From the NCBI RefSeq assembly GCF_014205015.1, contig NZ_JACHMO010000001.1:7440001-7504000 (forward strand): a stretch of DNA of 64,000 bases, given 5' to 3'. This DNA is from Saccharothrix ecbatanensis (GTDB lineage: Bacteria; Actinomycetota; Actinomycetes; Mycobacteriales; Pseudonocardiaceae). Of the stretch, positions 1 through 15,918 are shown one piece after another (positions within the stretch are counted from its first letter, which is position 1; every line of letters starts with the position of its first letter). Both the position numbers and the translations under genes were made by a program. The notes below the pieces were generated by a model, which saw nothing but the letters and a program-made list of their open reading frames with translations, made no database searches and was not told the DNA's origin.

Positions 1-110
1 GCGGGTAGACGCGGGCCGTGCCGACCAGGCGGGGCAGAGCCGCCGCCACGCGGACCGCAGGTGCTCGGGAGCAACGGGGGGACCGCTGCGCGCCGAGCCG
101 CGTTCGTGCA

Positions 111-163
111 CAGTTGTGGATAACTCTGTGGATGCCTCTATTCTCCGTGTCCACGTCGTGGAT
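111..163 (+). promoter_or_regulatory. dnaA promoter with DnaA boxes
   Basis: TGTGGATAA at 115-123 is the exact complement of the DnaA box TTATCCACA, and a weaker copy follows at 127-135. A -35-like TTGTGG (114-119) and a -10-like TATTCT (139-144) are 19 bases apart, so the boxes overlap the promoter. TCCACG-T-CGTGGA at 151-163 is a further box-like inverted repeat. This layout fits the autoregulation of dnaA known in many bacteria. The promoter call rests on motifs only. Confidence 0.6.
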
Positions 164-214
164 GTTCCCGGGGACTGACCGCGGAGCCGTCACCGAGGGG
201 AGGGGAGCGCGGAG

Positions 215-1786
215 GTGTCCGACCACCAGGCCGATTTGGGTCTCGTGTGGGAGCAGGTCGTGCAGGAGCTAGCCGCCAGCACGCTGTCTCCCCAGCAACG
301 CGCATGGATGCGCGTGACCAGACCCATCGGGCTGCTCGACGGGACCGCCCTGCTCGCCGCGCCGAGCGACTTCGCGAAGGAAGCGATCGAGCGCGCGCTC
401 CGCGAACCCATCACCGCGGCGCTGTCACGTCGCCTCGGCCGTGCGGTGTCGTTGGCCGTCAAGGTCGACTCGCCCGACCCTCCCGTGACCAAGCCCATCC
501 CGGTGCCCGGCGCCATGCCTGTCGCCATGTCGACATCGGTGCCGAACGGTAACGGCGGCATCGGGGGCATCGGCGGTTTCGCCGTCGAGACGGAGACCGA
601 GGGTGACGCCGAGGGCGAGGGTGAAGAGGTCGACGAAGAAGGCGAAGCGCTCGCCGCCGTCACCGAGATCTGGCCCACGTACGGCGGTGGCAACGCCGCC
701 CCGAGCGGCACCCCGTACACCCGGCCGGCGAACCCTGTGGCCTCGCAGACGAGGTTGAACGAGAAGTACAACTTCGACACGTTCGTGATCGGCGCGTCCA
801 ACCGCTTCGCGCACGCCGCCGCCGTGGCCGTGGCCGAAGCACCGGCCCGCGCGTACAACCCCTTGTTCATCTGGGGTGAGTCCGGTCTCGGCAAGACGCA
901 CCTGCTGCACGCGGTCGGGCACTACGCCCAGCGCCTGTTCCCGGGGATGCGCGTGCGGTACGTGTCGACCGAGGAGTTCACCAACGACTTCATCAACTCC
1001 CTGCGTGACGACCGGAAGGTCGCGTTCCAGCGCCGGTACCGGGACATCGACGTGCTGCTGGTCGATGACATCCAGTTCCTGGAGGGCAAGGAAGGCACGC
1101 AGGAGGAGTTCTTCCACACGTTCAACACGCTGCACAACGCGAACAAGCAGATCGTCGTGTCGTCCGACCGTCCGCCCAAGCGGCTGGAGACGTTGGAAGA
1201 CAGGTTGCGGACGCGGTTCGAGTGGGGCCTGATCACGGACATCCAGCCGCCCGAGCTGGAGACCCGGATCGCGATCCTGCGGAAGAAGGCAGCGCAGGAC
1301 CGCCTGGCCGCGCCCGCCGAGGTGCTGGAGTTCATCGCGGCGCGGATCGAGCGGAACATCCGTGAGCTGGAAGGCGCCCTGATCCGGGTGACGGCGTTCG
1401 CGTCGCTGAACCGGCAGCCGGTCGACGTGCAGCTGGCGGAGATAGTGCTCCGCGACCTCATCCCGGACTCGCACGCGCCCGAGATCACCGCGCCGACCAT
1501 CATGGCCGTGACGGCGGAGTTCTTCAGCGTGTCCATAGACGATCTTTGTGGGCCCGGTAAGACGAAGGTGCTGGCGCAGGCGAGACAGATCTCGATGTAC
1601 CTGTGCCGGGAGCTGACGGACCTGTCACTGCCGAAGATCGGGCAGACCTTCGGTGGCCGGGACCACACGACGGTCATGCACGCGGACAAGAAGATCCGCA
1701 AGGAGATGGCCGAGCGCCGGCGCGTCTACGAGCAGGTGCAGGAACTGACGTCGCGCATCAAGCAGCGCGCCCGCCACACCCCCTGA
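215..1786 (+). CDS. dnaA: Chromosomal replication initiator DnaA
   Basis: AAA+ initiator that binds DnaA boxes and opens oriC. The 523 residues show the N-terminal helicase-loading domain, an acidic, Gly-rich linker (about 95-165), the AAA+ core with Walker A GESGLGKT near residue 221 and Walker [12 protein letters not shown], and the C-terminal DNA-binding signature [11 protein letters not shown] from residue 480. The GTG start follows GGGGAGCGCGGAG. The gene is followed by about 1.95 kb without coding sequence and then dnaN, the usual actinobacterial origin layout. Confidence 0.98.
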   Translation: MSDHQADLGLVWEQVVQELAASTLSPQQRAWMRVTRPIGLLDGTALLAAPSDFAKEAIERALREPITAALSRRLGRAVSLAVKVDSPDPPVTKPIPVPGAMPVAMSTSVPNGNGGIGGIGGFAVETETEGDAEGEGEEVDEEGEALAAVTEIWPTYGGGNAAPSGTPYTRPANPVASQTRLNEKYNFDTFVIGASNRFAHAAAVAVAEAPARAYNPLFIWGESGLGKTHLLHAVGHYAQRLFPGMRVRYVSTEEFTNDFINSLRDDRKVAFQRRYRDIDVLLVDDIQFLEGKEGTQEEFFHTFNTLHNANKQIVVSSDRPPKRLETLEDRLRTRFEWGLITDIQPPELETRIAILRKKAAQDRLAAPAEVLEFIAARIERNIRELEGALIRVTAFASLNRQPVDVQLAEIVLRDLIPDSHAPEITAPTIMAVTAEFFSVSIDDLCGPGKTKVLAQARQISMYLCRELTDLSLPKIGQTFGGRDHTTVMHADKKIRKEMAERRRVYEQVQELTSRIKQRARHTP

Positions 1787-1990
1787 CACGACGCAAACGC
1801 TTGCGCCACCTCGCCGGCGAGGGCGGCCTGCTCAACACGTTTGGGTGATCATCGCCCAAATATGTACGGAAACACCGTTCCCGTACCTCGGTTGATCAGA
1901 CCGCCCCCGCAACCACCCCTCCCGCCTCCACACCCCCAGCCACACCCACACTCCGCCCCACCCCACACTCCGCCCCGCGCTGCCTACCCC

Positions 1991-2057
1991 CACCGCGCCT
2001 GCCCACCGCGCCTGCCCACCGCGCCGAGCCCGATGTCCCGTGCCCACCGCGCCTGCC
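1991..2057 (+). repeat. 13-bp repeats in C-rich origin half
   Basis: CACCGCGCCTGCC occurs in tandem at 1991-2003 and 2004-2016, a diverged copy follows at 2017-2029, and an exact copy returns at 2045-2057. The surrounding plus strand is strongly C-rich and G-poor (for example 1905-1980), so the minus strand carries G-runs that could fold as quadruplexes. No function is known to me. Confidence 0.7.
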
Positions 2058-2910
2058 CGGCGCCGCCAGCACGCGCCGCCCGGCGTGCCGCGCCAGGACT
2101 GCCCACTGCGCCGCCCTCCTGTGCCCGCCGCCCGCCCGCGCCCGCCGTACTACCCGTCGCCCGGCAGCCGCGCCTGCTGGCCGCGCCAGCCCCCGGCCGT
2201 GTCAGGCGCCCGCCCGCAGCCCGCCGCGGCTCGTTGGACCCCGGCGTGCCACCCACCAGCGACCTGTAGCCCGCCGCATGCTGCTCCGCCTGCCGCGCCA
2301 GTCCCCGGCCGAGCCGCCGACAGACCCGACCGAGGCGCAAGCCCGCAAGCCGGCCCACTTGCCAGCCGGCTGTGACGTAGCCCAGCAGCCACCCGCAAGG
2401 GCAGCCCACCCGCCGAGCCGAGCCGCTCGTCGCTGCGAACGAATCCGCCACCTCCGAGTGCGCGAACGAACGCGCCCGAATCTGGCCGGGCCACCCACCC
2501 CGCATGTTCACCCACGTTGCCTGCCCGCCAGCCCCACCGACCGCGCCGCCTGCCCGCTCTGCCCGCTGCCCGCCCGACCCTGGGCCATGGCCAGCCCTCG
2601 ACCGCTGCGTCCCACACCGCTGCGGCGCGGCACACAGCTGCCGTGCCGCCGCCGGTCGGTTGGTCACCGGCTCGCTCGCGGTCCCCGCGGCGGTCCATCG
2701 GGCAGCCGGTCGCGCGGCGGGTCGGTGGCGGTCGGGTCGTGAGCCGACCGGACACGTGATGGGTCGGGGCGGTAGTCGCGCAAGCGGTCGGGTGGGAATT
2801 CGGTGGGGTCGGCCGGCACGGGTCGGCGTGCACGGGTCGCGGTGGGGCGGTGGGCTGTCGTGGAGAGAGGTAGCCGTCGCGGGGCCGGGGCGGGATTCGG
2901 TCTTCCTCCT

Positions 2911-3586
2911 CCCCGGGTGTCGTCCCCGGGTGTCGCCGTCGCACCCGGGGACGACGCGAACCGCACCCGGGTGCGGTCGGGATCTGTCGGCGGACTGTCG
3001 CCGGCACCCGGGTGCGACGCCCACAACGGCCGCCAGAGCCGTGCCGAGCCCGGGTGTGGAGGCGGCTTCGACCCCCGAACCAGGGCCGGTTTCGGCTGGT
3101 TTGGCGCCAATACCCGCGGATCACCCTGACGTGGTGGGAAATCCCGATGGGGCGTGGTTCCCGGGCGGGGCTTGAGGTTCTCGTCGTCCGCCGGCACCCG
3201 AAGACGCAGGTGAACGGCTGGCTACGAGTTGTCCACAGGCACAGAAAAGTCCCCCGCCGGGGGAGATCCGGCCCACCGTCACCCTGTGCAGCACCCGGGT
3301 ACAACTCGGCCCACACCCGGGGATTAACCCGGGGACAACTCGGCCTACCTGTGGACTGATCGGACCATCCCCATAGTTCTCCCCGGGGACGCCGAGTTGT
3401 CCCCGGGTGACGGGGGGTACTTGTCCACACGCCCAAGTGGGCGACACGCTGCAGGAACAAGGGTTGTCCACACAATCCACAGGCCCTACTGCTGTTGCTG
3501 TTGTCTTCCCTTGAAGATGAAGAACAAAAGAAAAACAGCCGGCGGTCGAGCCCGGGGACGAACGCTCGGCAGCGCCTCGCCCCGGG
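2911..3586. repeat. Cluster of CCCGGG-core motifs in oriC
   Basis: Fourteen CCCGGG cores start at 2912, 2925, 2944, 2966, 3007, 3049, 3160, 3294, 3316, 3328, 3382, 3402, 3551 and 3581. Most extend to CCCGGGTG or its complement, and several to GTCCCCGGGTG. Two copies form a perfect 14-bp inverted repeat (2919-2932 with 2942-2955). At 3397-3405 the motif is fused to a DnaA-box-like TTGTCCCCG. About one copy would be expected by chance in this length at 70% GC. Confidence 0.7.
3464..3540 (+). promoter_or_regulatory. Putative DnaA unwinding element (boxes, GC spacer, triplets, AT-rich tract)
   Basis: Two adjacent boxes (TTGTCCACA 3464-3472, CAATCCACA 3473-3481) are followed by GGCCC and then by triplets TAC TGC TGT TGC TGT TGT (3487-3504). 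A tract poor in GC for this genome follows (to about 3540). The order box, GC cluster, T-led triplets matches the basal unwinding system with DnaA-trios described in Bacillus subtilis. Assignment here is by pattern only. Confidence 0.5.
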
Positions 3587-3737
3587 TGTGGCCCCGAGGT
3601 GACGAACCGCGTCCCGACGCTCTACGGTGGGGACCCTCCGCTCCGTGGGTCGAAAGATCCGGCGAGGGACGCGGCTCCCCAACCCCCACCGCAACGCATG
3701 CTGTTGTCGGTCATGCCGACTTGAGGAAGGACGCCTC

Positions 3738-4874
3738 ATGAAGATCCGCGTCGAGCGCGACGGCTTGGCCGACGCCGTCGCCTGGGTCGCCCGCAGCCTG
3801 CCGTCCAGGCCGCCTGTCCCGGTGCTCGGTGGCGTCCTGCTCGACGCCGGGGCGGAGGACGGCTCCGGCGAAGCGCTGACGGTCTCCGGCTTCGACTACG
3901 AGGTGTCCGCCCAGTGCGGCGTCCCGGCGACCATCGCCGACGGCGGCAAGGCGCTCGTCTCCGGCCGCCTGCTCGCCGACATCACCAAAGCCCTCCCGAA
4001 CCACCCGGTCGAGATCGCGGTCGACGGCTCCCGGATGACGATCTCCTGCGGCAGCGCCCGGTTCAGCCTGCCGACCATGCCGGTCGAGGACTACCCGCAG
4101 CTGCCGTCCATGCCGCAGCACGCCGGCGAGCTGCCGGGCGAGATCTTCGGCGAGGCCGTCGCCCAGGTCGCCGTCGCGGCCGGCAAGGACGACACGCTCC
4201 CGATGCTGACCGGCGTCCGGCTGGAGATCGGCGAGGGCAACCTGACCCTCGTCGCCACCGACCGCTTCCGCCTCGCCATGCGCGAGTTCCCCTGGGAGCC
4301 GAACGAGTCGCTCGGCGAGGTCGCCGTGCTCGTCCCGGCCAAGACCCTCAACGACGCCGCGAAGACGCTCGGCGCGTCCGGCGCGAAGATCACCCTCTCC
4401 CTCGCCGCGAACGACGGCCTCCTCGGCCTCTCCGGCACGAACCGCCGCACGACCACCCGCCTGCTCGACGCCGACTTCCCGAAGTACCGCCAGCTGCTGC
4501 CCACCGAGCACTCGGCCGCCGCGATCATCGAGGTCGACGCGCTGGTGCAGGCGATCAAGCGCGTGTCGCTGGTCGCCGAGCGCGGCACCCAGGTGCGGCT
4601 CGAGTTCGTGGACAACAGCCTCCGCCTGTCCGCCGGCGGCGACGACGAGGGCAGCGCCGAGGAAGAGCTCCCCGTCGACTACACCGGCGACGCGGTCACC
4701 ATCGCGTTCAACCCGACGTACCTGCTGGAGGGCCTCCAGGCCGTCCGCACGCCGAGGGCGCACTTGTCCTTCACCACACCCAGTCGGCCCGCGCTGCTCA
4801 AGCCGGTGGACGAGGATGGGAACGTGGCGCCGGGCTACCTCTACCTGCTGATGCCCGTGCGCCTGCCCGGCTGA
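3738..4874 (+). CDS. dnaN: DNA polymerase III sliding clamp (beta subunit)
   Basis: Ring-shaped processivity clamp of the replicative polymerase. The 378-residue product starts [20 protein letters not shown] and ends with the typical C-terminal [10 protein letters not shown]. The ATG at 3738 is chosen because GAGGAAGG lies seven bases upstream; an in-frame upstream extension to 3627 reads as origin sequence, not protein. Followed 40 bases later by gnd. Confidence 0.97.
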   Translation: MKIRVERDGLADAVAWVARSLPSRPPVPVLGGVLLDAGAEDGSGEALTVSGFDYEVSAQCGVPATIADGGKALVSGRLLADITKALPNHPVEIAVDGSRMTISCGSARFSLPTMPVEDYPQLPSMPQHAGELPGEIFGEAVAQVAVAAGKDDTLPMLTGVRLEIGEGNLTLVATDRFRLAMREFPWEPNESLGEVAVLVPAKTLNDAAKTLGASGAKITLSLAANDGLLGLSGTNRRTTTRLLDADFPKYRQLLPTEHSAAAIIEVDALVQAIKRVSLVAERGTQVRLEFVDNSLRLSAGGDDEGSAEEELPVDYTGDAVTIAFNPTYLLEGLQAVRTPRAHLSFTTPSRPALLKPVDEDGNVAPGYLYLLMPVRLPG

Positions 4875-4914
4875 TCCACAACGCCATCCACAGACGTAGG
4901 GAAGAGGAACGACC

Positions 4915-5829
4915 GTGCAGCTCGGACTCGTCGGCCTCGGCAAGATGGGCTTCAACATGCGCGAGCGGATCCGCCGCGCGGGGCACGAGGTGGTCGGCTA
5001 CGACCGCAACCCCGAAGTCTCCGACGCCGCCTCGCTCGCCGACATGGTCGGCAAGCTCAGCGCGCCGCGCCTGGTGTGGGTGATGGTGCCCGCCGGCGAC
5101 ATCACCCGGCAGACGATCACCGACCTCGGCAACGTGCTGGAAGCCGGCGACCTGGTGATCGACGGCGGCAACTCGCGCTACACCGATGACGAGATCAACG
5201 CGAACGCGTTGGCCGACAAGGGCATCGGCTACATGGACGCCGGCGTGTCCGGTGGCGTCTGGGGCCTGGAGAACGGCTACGGCCTGATGGTCGGCGGCGA
5301 CGCCGAGCACGTCGAGCGCGCCATGCCGATCTTCGACGCGCTGCGCCCGGAGGGTCCGCGTGAAGAGGGCTTCGCGCACGCGGGCCGGATCGGCGCCGGC
5401 CACTTCGCGAAGATGGTCCACAACGGCATCGAGTACGGCCTGATGCAGGCGTACGCCGAGGGCTTCGAGCTGCTGGAGGCCTCCAAGCTGGTGGACAACG
5501 TGCCGGCCACGATCAAGGCGTGGCAGCGCGGCACGGTGGTCCGCTCGTGGCTGCTCGACCTCCTCGTCCGCGCGCTGGAGTCCGACCCGGAGCTGGACGA
5601 CCTGCGCGGTCACGTGGAGGACTCCGGCGAGGGCCGGTGGACGGTCGAGGAGGCGATCAAGCACGCGGTGCCCGCACCGGTGATCTCCGCCGCGCTGTTC
5701 GCCCGGTTCGCGTCCCGCCAGGACGACTCGCCGGCCATGCGGGCGGTCGCGGCGCTGCGCAACCAGTTCGGCGGTCACGCCGTGCAGGCCGCGGGCCCTT
5801 CGTCCGGTTCCGGCTCCACCCAGAGCTGA
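4915..5829 (+). CDS. gnd: 6-phosphogluconate dehydrogenase, short form
   Basis: Oxidative decarboxylation of 6-phosphogluconate to ribulose 5-phosphate in the pentose phosphate pathway. The 304 residues show the Rossmann motif [12 protein letters not shown] at the N-terminus, [24 protein letters not shown] and the catalytic segment [19 protein letters not shown]. The length fits the short, usually NAD-dependent class rather than the roughly 470-residue E. coli type. GTG start after GGGAAGAGG. Its position between dnaN and recF is also seen in Streptomyces; recF begins four bases after its stop. Confidence 0.93.
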   Translation: MQLGLVGLGKMGFNMRERIRRAGHEVVGYDRNPEVSDAASLADMVGKLSAPRLVWVMVPAGDITRQTITDLGNVLEAGDLVIDGGNSRYTDDEINANALADKGIGYMDAGVSGGVWGLENGYGLMVGGDAEHVERAMPIFDALRPEGPREEGFAHAGRIGAGHFAKMVHNGIEYGLMQAYAEGFELLEASKLVDNVPATIKAWQRGTVVRSWLLDLLVRALESDPELDDLRGHVEDSGEGRWTVEEAIKHAVPAPVISAALFARFASRQDDSPAMRAVAALRNQFGGHAVQAAGPSSGSGSTQS

Positions 5830-5833
5830 CCCG

Positions 5834-6949
5834 TTGTACGTCCGGCACCTGCAAGTCGCCGACTTCAGATCGTGGGAGCACGCCGACCTGGCGTTCGAGC
5901 CGGGGGTGAGCGTGCTCATCGGGCGCAACGGCCAGGGCAAGACGAACCTGGTCGAGGCGCTCGGGTACGTGGCCACCCTGGGTTCGCACCGGGTGGCCAC
6001 GGACGCGCCGTTGGTCAGGCACGGCGCACAGCGCGCGGTGGTCCGCACGGCGGTGGTCAACGAGGGGCGCGAGCTGCTGGTCGAACTGGAGATCACGCCG
6101 GGCAAGGCGAACCGGGCGCGGATCAACCGCGGCCCGGTGCCGCGCCCGCGTGACGTGCTGGGCATCCTCCGCACGGTGCTGTTCGCGCCGGAGGACCTGG
6201 CGCTGGTGCGCGGCGACCCGGGCGAGCGGCGGCGGTTCCTGGATGAGCTGCTGACGACGCGCGCGCCGCGTTACGCGGGAGTCCGCAGCGACTACGAGCG
6301 GGTGCTCAAGCAGCGGGGCGCGTTGCTGAAGAGCGTGCGCGCGTCGCGGAACGCGGACATCAGCACGCTCGACGTGTGGGACGGGCACCTGGCCCGGCAC
6401 GGCGCCGAGCTGCTGGCCGCCCGGCTGGACCTCGTCGCGGACATCGCGCCGCACGTGGCCGCGGCGTACGCGGAGGTGGCGCCGGAGTCGCGGCCCGCCC
6501 GGATCGCGTACCGGTCGAGCCTCGGCGAGGCGTTCCCGGGGTCGCACGACCGCGAGGTGCTGGAGGACGCGTTGCTCGCCGAGCTCCACCGGGTGCGCGG
6601 GCAGGAGATCGACCGGGGCGTGTGCCTGGTCGGGCCGCACCGCGACGACGTCGACCTGGCGTTGGGCGACCTGCCCGCGAAGGGCTACGCCAGTCACGGA
6701 GAGTCATGGTCCTTCGCGTTGGCTCTGCGACTCGGAGGGTACGAGTTGCTGCGTGTCGAGGGCTCGGAACCGGTGCTCGTGCTGGACGATGTGTTCGCCG
6801 AACTGGACCGCGGCAGGCGACGCCAGTTGGCGAAGGTGGCCGCCGGCGCGGAGCAGGTGTTGATCACGGCGGCGGTCGCGGAAGACGTGCCCGAGGAGTT
6901 GGACGGGCTGCGGTTCGATGTCCGCGACGGGGAGGTGCGTCGTGTCTGA
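5834..6949 (+). CDS. recF: Recombination mediator RecF
   Basis: SMC-like ATPase that acts at single-strand gaps with RecO and RecR. The 371 residues include Walker [10 protein letters not shown] near residue 35 and the C-terminal Walker [13 protein letters not shown]. The start is TTG, giving [19 protein letters not shown], the usual RecF N-terminus, four bases after gnd. The 3' end overlaps the start of the next gene by eight bases, so translation of the two is probably coupled. Confidence 0.96.
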   Translation: MYVRHLQVADFRSWEHADLAFEPGVSVLIGRNGQGKTNLVEALGYVATLGSHRVATDAPLVRHGAQRAVVRTAVVNEGRELLVELEITPGKANRARINRGPVPRPRDVLGILRTVLFAPEDLALVRGDPGERRRFLDELLTTRAPRYAGVRSDYERVLKQRGALLKSVRASRNADISTLDVWDGHLARHGAELLAARLDLVADIAPHVAAAYAEVAPESRPARIAYRSSLGEAFPGSHDREVLEDALLAELHRVRGQEIDRGVCLVGPHRDDVDLALGDLPAKGYASHGESWSFALALRLGGYELLRVEGSEPVLVLDDVFAELDRGRRRQLAKVAAGAEQVLITAAVAEDVPEELDGLRFDVRDGEVRRV

Positions 6950-7568
6950 CGAGTTGCCCCAAACGGGTGTGACCCCTCGCACATCTGGGGACAACCCTGT
7001 GGATGGTGTGGATAACTCGGGGTTGGAACCGGACATATCCACACCTGGCGCCACTCCATCGAGTGGATTGAGGGGTCCGGACCTGGCACGGGCGGCACTC
7101 GAAGCCGCTCGCGCCTCGGCCAAGGCACGCGGTGCGCGGGGTGCGCGGAAGGGTTCGGCGCCCGCCACGGGCCGTCGTCGGCGGCGCCGTTGGTCGGGTC
7201 CCGGCCCGGACGACCGCGACCCGCAGCCGCTCGGCCGGCTCGCGTCCCGGATGGCCGCCGACCGCGGCTGGGCGGAACGGCTGGCGGGTGGCCAGGTGTT
7301 CGCGCGATGGGCGAAACTGGTCGGTGAGGACGTGGCCGAGCACGCGAAGCCGGTTGCGCTGAGTGACAACGAGCTGACCGTCCAGGCCGACTCGACGGCG
7401 TGGGCCACGCAGCTCCGGCTGTTGCAGCGGGACCTGCTGAAGCGCATCGCGGCGGGTGTCGGCGAGGGCGTGGTGAAGAAGCTGAAGGTGCAGGGCCCGG
7501 CGGCGCCCAGCTGGCGCTACGGCCCCAGGCACGCTCCGGGGCGCGGACCACGTGACACCTACGGGTGA
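6942..7568 (+). CDS. dciA: DciA-family (DUF721) replicative helicase loader
   Basis: Family known to interact with the replicative helicase DnaB. The 208-residue product has a low-complexity N-terminal half and a C-terminal DUF721 fold from about residue 105 ([20 protein letters not shown] and the [20 protein letters not shown] region). GTG at 6942 overlaps the recF stop and follows GGGGAGG. The N-terminal coding stretch contains DnaA-box-like sequences (see the separate entry), so this end may be kept for its DNA as much as for its protein. Confidence 0.88.
   Translation: MSDELPQTGVTPRTSGDNPVDGVDNSGLEPDISTPGATPSSGLRGPDLARAALEAARASAKARGARGARKGSAPATGRRRRRRWSGPGPDDRDPQPLGRLASRMAADRGWAERLAGGQVFARWAKLVGEDVAEHAKPVALSDNELTVQADSTAWATQLRLLQRDLLKRIAAGVGEGVVKKLKVQGPAAPSWRYGPRHAPGRGPRDTYG
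6998..7043. promoter_or_regulatory. DnaA-box cluster inside dciA
   Basis: TGTGGATAA at 7007-7015 is an exact box on the minus strand. TGTGGATGG at 6998-7006 and ATATCCACA at 7035-7043 are near matches. They lie in the N-terminal part of dciA, about 3.5 kb from the origin boxes. Seen directly; binding by DnaA is inferred. Confidence 0.55.
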
Positions 7569-7790
7569 CAAGCGCCAGGGCCGCAGCGGCGATTCTGTGG
7601 CGCGGTGAGCGCTCACGAGTCGATTTTGACCCCTTGAACGGCGGTGGGCACCCATCTGCGTTCACTTCGGGCCGCCTGTGAGCAAACCAGGGGTGTCCTC
7701 GGTGGGTTTCTGTCGGACTGCCCCGGTAGGATCGAGGGGTAGCGTGACCCCAGCGTCGCCAGGCGACGAACGCAGTCGCTAGAAGTCTGA

Positions 7791-9776
<1,986 letters not shown>

Positions 9777-9826
9777 TCCATCCCCGGGCCTGATCCGCGC
9801 TGGCTGCCTGTTAAGGAAGTAGAACT

Positions 9827-13720
<3,894 letters not shown>

Positions 13721-13746
13721 CGCGAACGAGAGGTTGAGGACTGCTC

Positions 13747-14706
13747 GTGACTCCACCCGAGAAGCCAGAGGACAAGACCGCGGTGATCACCCGGCCCGGT
13801 GCCGAGCCGACACCGGCGGCCGGCGCCACCCCGCCCGGCGCCGAGAAGCCGGCGGTCGACGCCTCGGGGGCGTCCGAGCAGCCCGAGACGTCTGCGGCCG
13901 GTGCCAACGCGGTCAGTGCGAACGCGGCCGGCGCGGCGTCGGCTGGTGCGGCGCCGGTCGGTGCGGCCGGCAAGACGGCCGAAGCCAAGACGGAACCCGA
14001 GTTCAAGCCGGAGAAGGCCGAAAGAGCGGCGCCGGAGAACGAAGGGCACCAAGTGGCCGCGCCGCCGCCGTGGCAGCGCGTCACGAGCGACGCGCAGTAC
14101 GCGCAAGCGCAGCAGGTCGGTCCGGCCGACCTGATGGCGGCCCCCGACCAGCCGACGGCCGAGGCGCACCAGCCCCCGTACCCGTCGAGCGACCCGGACA
14201 CGGTGGCGGTGGCCCGACCTGTGGTGACGGGGACGGCCGCGCCGGGTGGCCACGGTCTGCCGGGCGGCGCCCGGACGCAGGTGAACCTGGGTGCGGCGAA
14301 CGGTCGTCCGGCCGCCGCGCCGTCGGCCCGCCGTCCGGGGCGTGGACCGCGTCGGGCGAGCCTCCAGGTCAAGCGGATCGACCCGTGGTCGGTGTTGAAG
14401 CTCGCGCTGGTGCTGAGCGTGGCGCTGTTCTTCGTGTGGCTCGTGGCGGTCGGCGTGCTGTACGGCGTGCTGAACGGCATGGGCGTGTGGGACAAGATCA
14501 ACAACACCGCGAACGACCTGCTCCAGGGCAACGACGCGGGCGGTGACCCGCTGATCAGCGCGGGACGGGTGTTCGGCGTGGCGGCGATCATCGGCGCGGT
14601 GAACATCGTGTTGTTCACCGCCCTGTCGACGGTCGGAGCGTTCGTCTACAACGTTTCCGCTGATCTTGCGGGGGGTCTCGAAGTGACCTTGTCCGAGCGG
14701 GAGTGA
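13747..14706 (+). CDS. DUF3566-domain membrane protein
   Basis: 319 residues: a long Ala/Pro/Glu-rich, probably disordered N-terminal region (1-205), then a domain with two membrane segments (about 218-240 and 276-300) flanking [19 protein letters not shown]. This corresponds to the DUF3566 protein found directly after gyrA in mycobacteria (Rv0007 position). Function unknown; gyrase-linked co-transcription is likely with only 26 bases between the genes. GTG start after GAGAGGTTGAGG. Confidence 0.85.
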   Translation: MTPPEKPEDKTAVITRPGAEPTPAAGATPPGAEKPAVDASGASEQPETSAAGANAVSANAAGAASAGAAPVGAAGKTAEAKTEPEFKPEKAERAAPENEGHQVAAPPPWQRVTSDAQYAQAQQVGPADLMAAPDQPTAEAHQPPYPSSDPDTVAVARPVVTGTAAPGGHGLPGGARTQVNLGAANGRPAAAPSARRPGRGPRRASLQVKRIDPWSVLKLALVLSVALFFVWLVAVGVLYGVLNGMGVWDKINNTANDLLQGNDAGGDPLISAGRVFGVAAIIGAVNIVLFTALSTVGAFVYNVSADLAGGLEVTLSERE

Positions 14707-14769
14707 TCAAGGACCACCCGATTTGGGGCCGCGACGGAGGGTGCTGTAGTCTTGCCGTCGTTGCCCCGA

Positions 14770-14843
14770 GGGCCTATAGCTCAGACGGTTAGAGCGCTTC
14801 GCTGATAACGAAGAGGTCGGAGGTTCGAGTCCTCCTAGGCCCA
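14770..14843 (+). tRNA. tRNA-Ile (GAT)
   Basis: 74 bases that fold as a cloverleaf. The acceptor strands GGGCCTA and TAGGCCC pair, the anticodon GAT is at 14804-14806 in the loop CTGATAA, and the T-loop is GTTCGAGTC. The 3' CCA is not fully encoded (CCG follows). The ileT position after gyrA is conserved in actinobacteria. Confidence 0.97.
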
Positions 14844-14878
14844 CCGGAAGTTCACAGGTGTTGCAGAGGGGAATCGCC

Positions 14879-14998
14879 GTGAAGAAGATCATCGCACTGG
14901 TCGCCGTCGCGGGTGCGGTCCTGTTCTTCGTCAAGCGCAGCCGCTCGACGAAGGCTGACGCGGACCTGTGGCGCGAGGCCACCGCACCCACCGACTGA
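14879..14998 (+). CDS. DLW-39 family small membrane protein
   Basis: 39 residues: MKKIIALVAVAGAVLFFVKR, then a short polar tail with DADLWREA. The single hydrophobic helix and the DLW motif near the end define the DLW-39 family, commonly found between these two tRNA genes in actinobacteria. GTG start, with GCAGAGGGG upstream. Function unknown. Confidence 0.85.
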   Translation: MKKIIALVAVAGAVLFFVKRSRSTKADADLWREATAPTD

Positions 14999-15030
14999 CC
15001 CGCGAGGGCGGTACATCTGCCGCCCCGTGA

Positions 15031-15103
15031 GGGGACGTAGCTCAATTGGCAGAGCACCGCCTTTGCAAGGCGGGGGTTAGGGGTTCGATTCCCCTCGTCT
15101 CCA
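15031..15103 (+). tRNA. tRNA-Ala (TGC)
   Basis: 73 bases; acceptor GGGGACG pairs with CGTCTCC allowing one G-T pair. Anticodon TGC is at 15064-15066 within CTTTGCAAG. CCA is not encoded. Confidence 0.97.
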
Positions 15104-15109
15104 CGATCC

Positions 15110-15155
15110 AAGAGGCGAGCTGTGTTCGCGGAGTACGCGAACCGGCTCGCCTCTT
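15110..15155 (+). terminator. Hairpin after tRNA-Ala
   Basis: AAGAGGCGAGC (15110-15120) pairs perfectly with GCTCGCCTCTT (15145-15155). An inner hairpin TTCGCG/CGCGAA sits in the loop. There is no U-tract, as is usual in high-GC genomes. Confidence 0.7.
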
Positions 15156-15316
15156 CGTGTTTCCGGGTGGAGGCGTTCCGGGGGCGCGTCGGACACTTTC
15201 CGGGACGCTGCCGTTCACTTGGGGGCAGCGCAACTTTCGGTTCTCGTGTTAACTGGGTGTTGCGATCCGCATGTCCGGTTGGGCGTGCGGTCGCGTTCGC
15301 GGTATGGCAGCAAGGT

Positions 15317-15353
15317 GAGGGCCCGCACCCAATGCCGCTGGGTGCGGGCCCTC
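15317..15353. terminator. 14-bp hairpin downstream of DoxX gene
   Basis: GAGGGCCCGCACCC and its exact complement enclose a nine-base loop. It lies 13 bases beyond the stop of the leftward DoxX gene and is the likely end of that transcript. The 15156-15316 stretch before it holds nothing I recognise. Confidence 0.75.
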
Positions 15354-15366
15354 GTTGTGCCCACTG

Positions 15367-15792
15367 CTATGCCGAGACGAGCGGCTTGTCCTGCTTCTGC
15401 TTGCGTGCGGCGAGCATCGTGTCGACGGCCCAAGAGCCGGGACCGGTGAACGCCAGCAGCAGGAACACCCAGCAGTACACGGCGGCCAGCTCGCCGTGGT
15501 TCTGGATGGGCATCAGCGCTTCAGGCTGGTGAACCACGAAGTACGCGTATGCCATCGCACCGGAAGAGAGCAACGCGGCCCACCTGGTGCCGAGTCCGAT
15601 GATGATCAACGCACCACAGACCAGCTCGATCAGACCAGCCGGGCCGCCAGGCCAGCTGGTGATCGACACGGCGCCCTTGGTGGACCCGAGCACGCCGAAG
15701 AGGGTCTTCGCGCCGTGGCACAGGAACAGGAAACCGACGACCATTCGGAACACAGCGATAACAGGCTCTCGACCGCGGTCAAAGATGTTCAT
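15367..15792 (-). CDS. DoxX-family membrane protein
   Basis: 141 residues with four hydrophobic helices (for example VFRMVVGFLFLCHGAKTLFG, LIELVCGALIIIGLGTRW and LAAVYCWVFLLLAFTGPGSW), typical of DoxX/YphA proteins. Some relatives join oxidoreductase complexes; the role here is unknown. The ATG at 15792 (MNIFDRGREPVIAVF) is preferred over an upstream extension because AAGGAC precedes it and the extra residues look non-coding. Confidence 0.85.
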   Translation of the reverse strand: MNIFDRGREPVIAVFRMVVGFLFLCHGAKTLFGVLGSTKGAVSITSWPGGPAGLIELVCGALIIIGLGTRWAALLSSGAMAYAYFVVHQPEALMPIQNHGELAAVYCWVFLLLAFTGPGSWAVDTMLAARKQKQDKPLVSA

Positions 15793-15918
15793 CTTGACTC
15801 TGTCCTTACATTGCAGGGGCGGCCGGCAGGGTAAGGACAACCTAACGGGCATCACGTCATGTGCCTAGATGGTGACCCTGTCGATTACAGGTTCGCCATC
15901 TGATTGACTGGCGACCCT

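Larger units (their letters stand above)
1787..3737. other. oriC: Origin of replication region (oriC), gene-free
   Basis: The 1.95 kb between dnaA and dnaN hold no credible gene. Parts in order: a TTTGGG/CCCAAA inverted repeat around TGATCATCG (1840-1860), a C-rich half with short repeats (about 1890-2750), a block rich in CCCGGG motifs (2911-3586), and DnaA boxes between 3229 and 3481. TTGTCCACA occurs exactly at 3229-3237, 3421-3429 and 3464-3472, with CAATCCACA at 3473-3481. TTGTCCCCG variants lie at 3397-3405 and, on the other strand, at 3330-3338. A comparatively AT-rich tract follows (3487-3540). Long open frames on the minus strand here are Arg/Pro/Ala-rich artefacts of base composition. 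Confidence 0.9.

Noticed and set aside
1984..3739. Long minus-strand open frames across oriC (346 and 529 codons)
   Set aside because: Arg/Pro/Ala/Gly-rich, no domain, no SD, and they cross repeats and DnaA boxes. Expected in GC-rich noncoding DNA.
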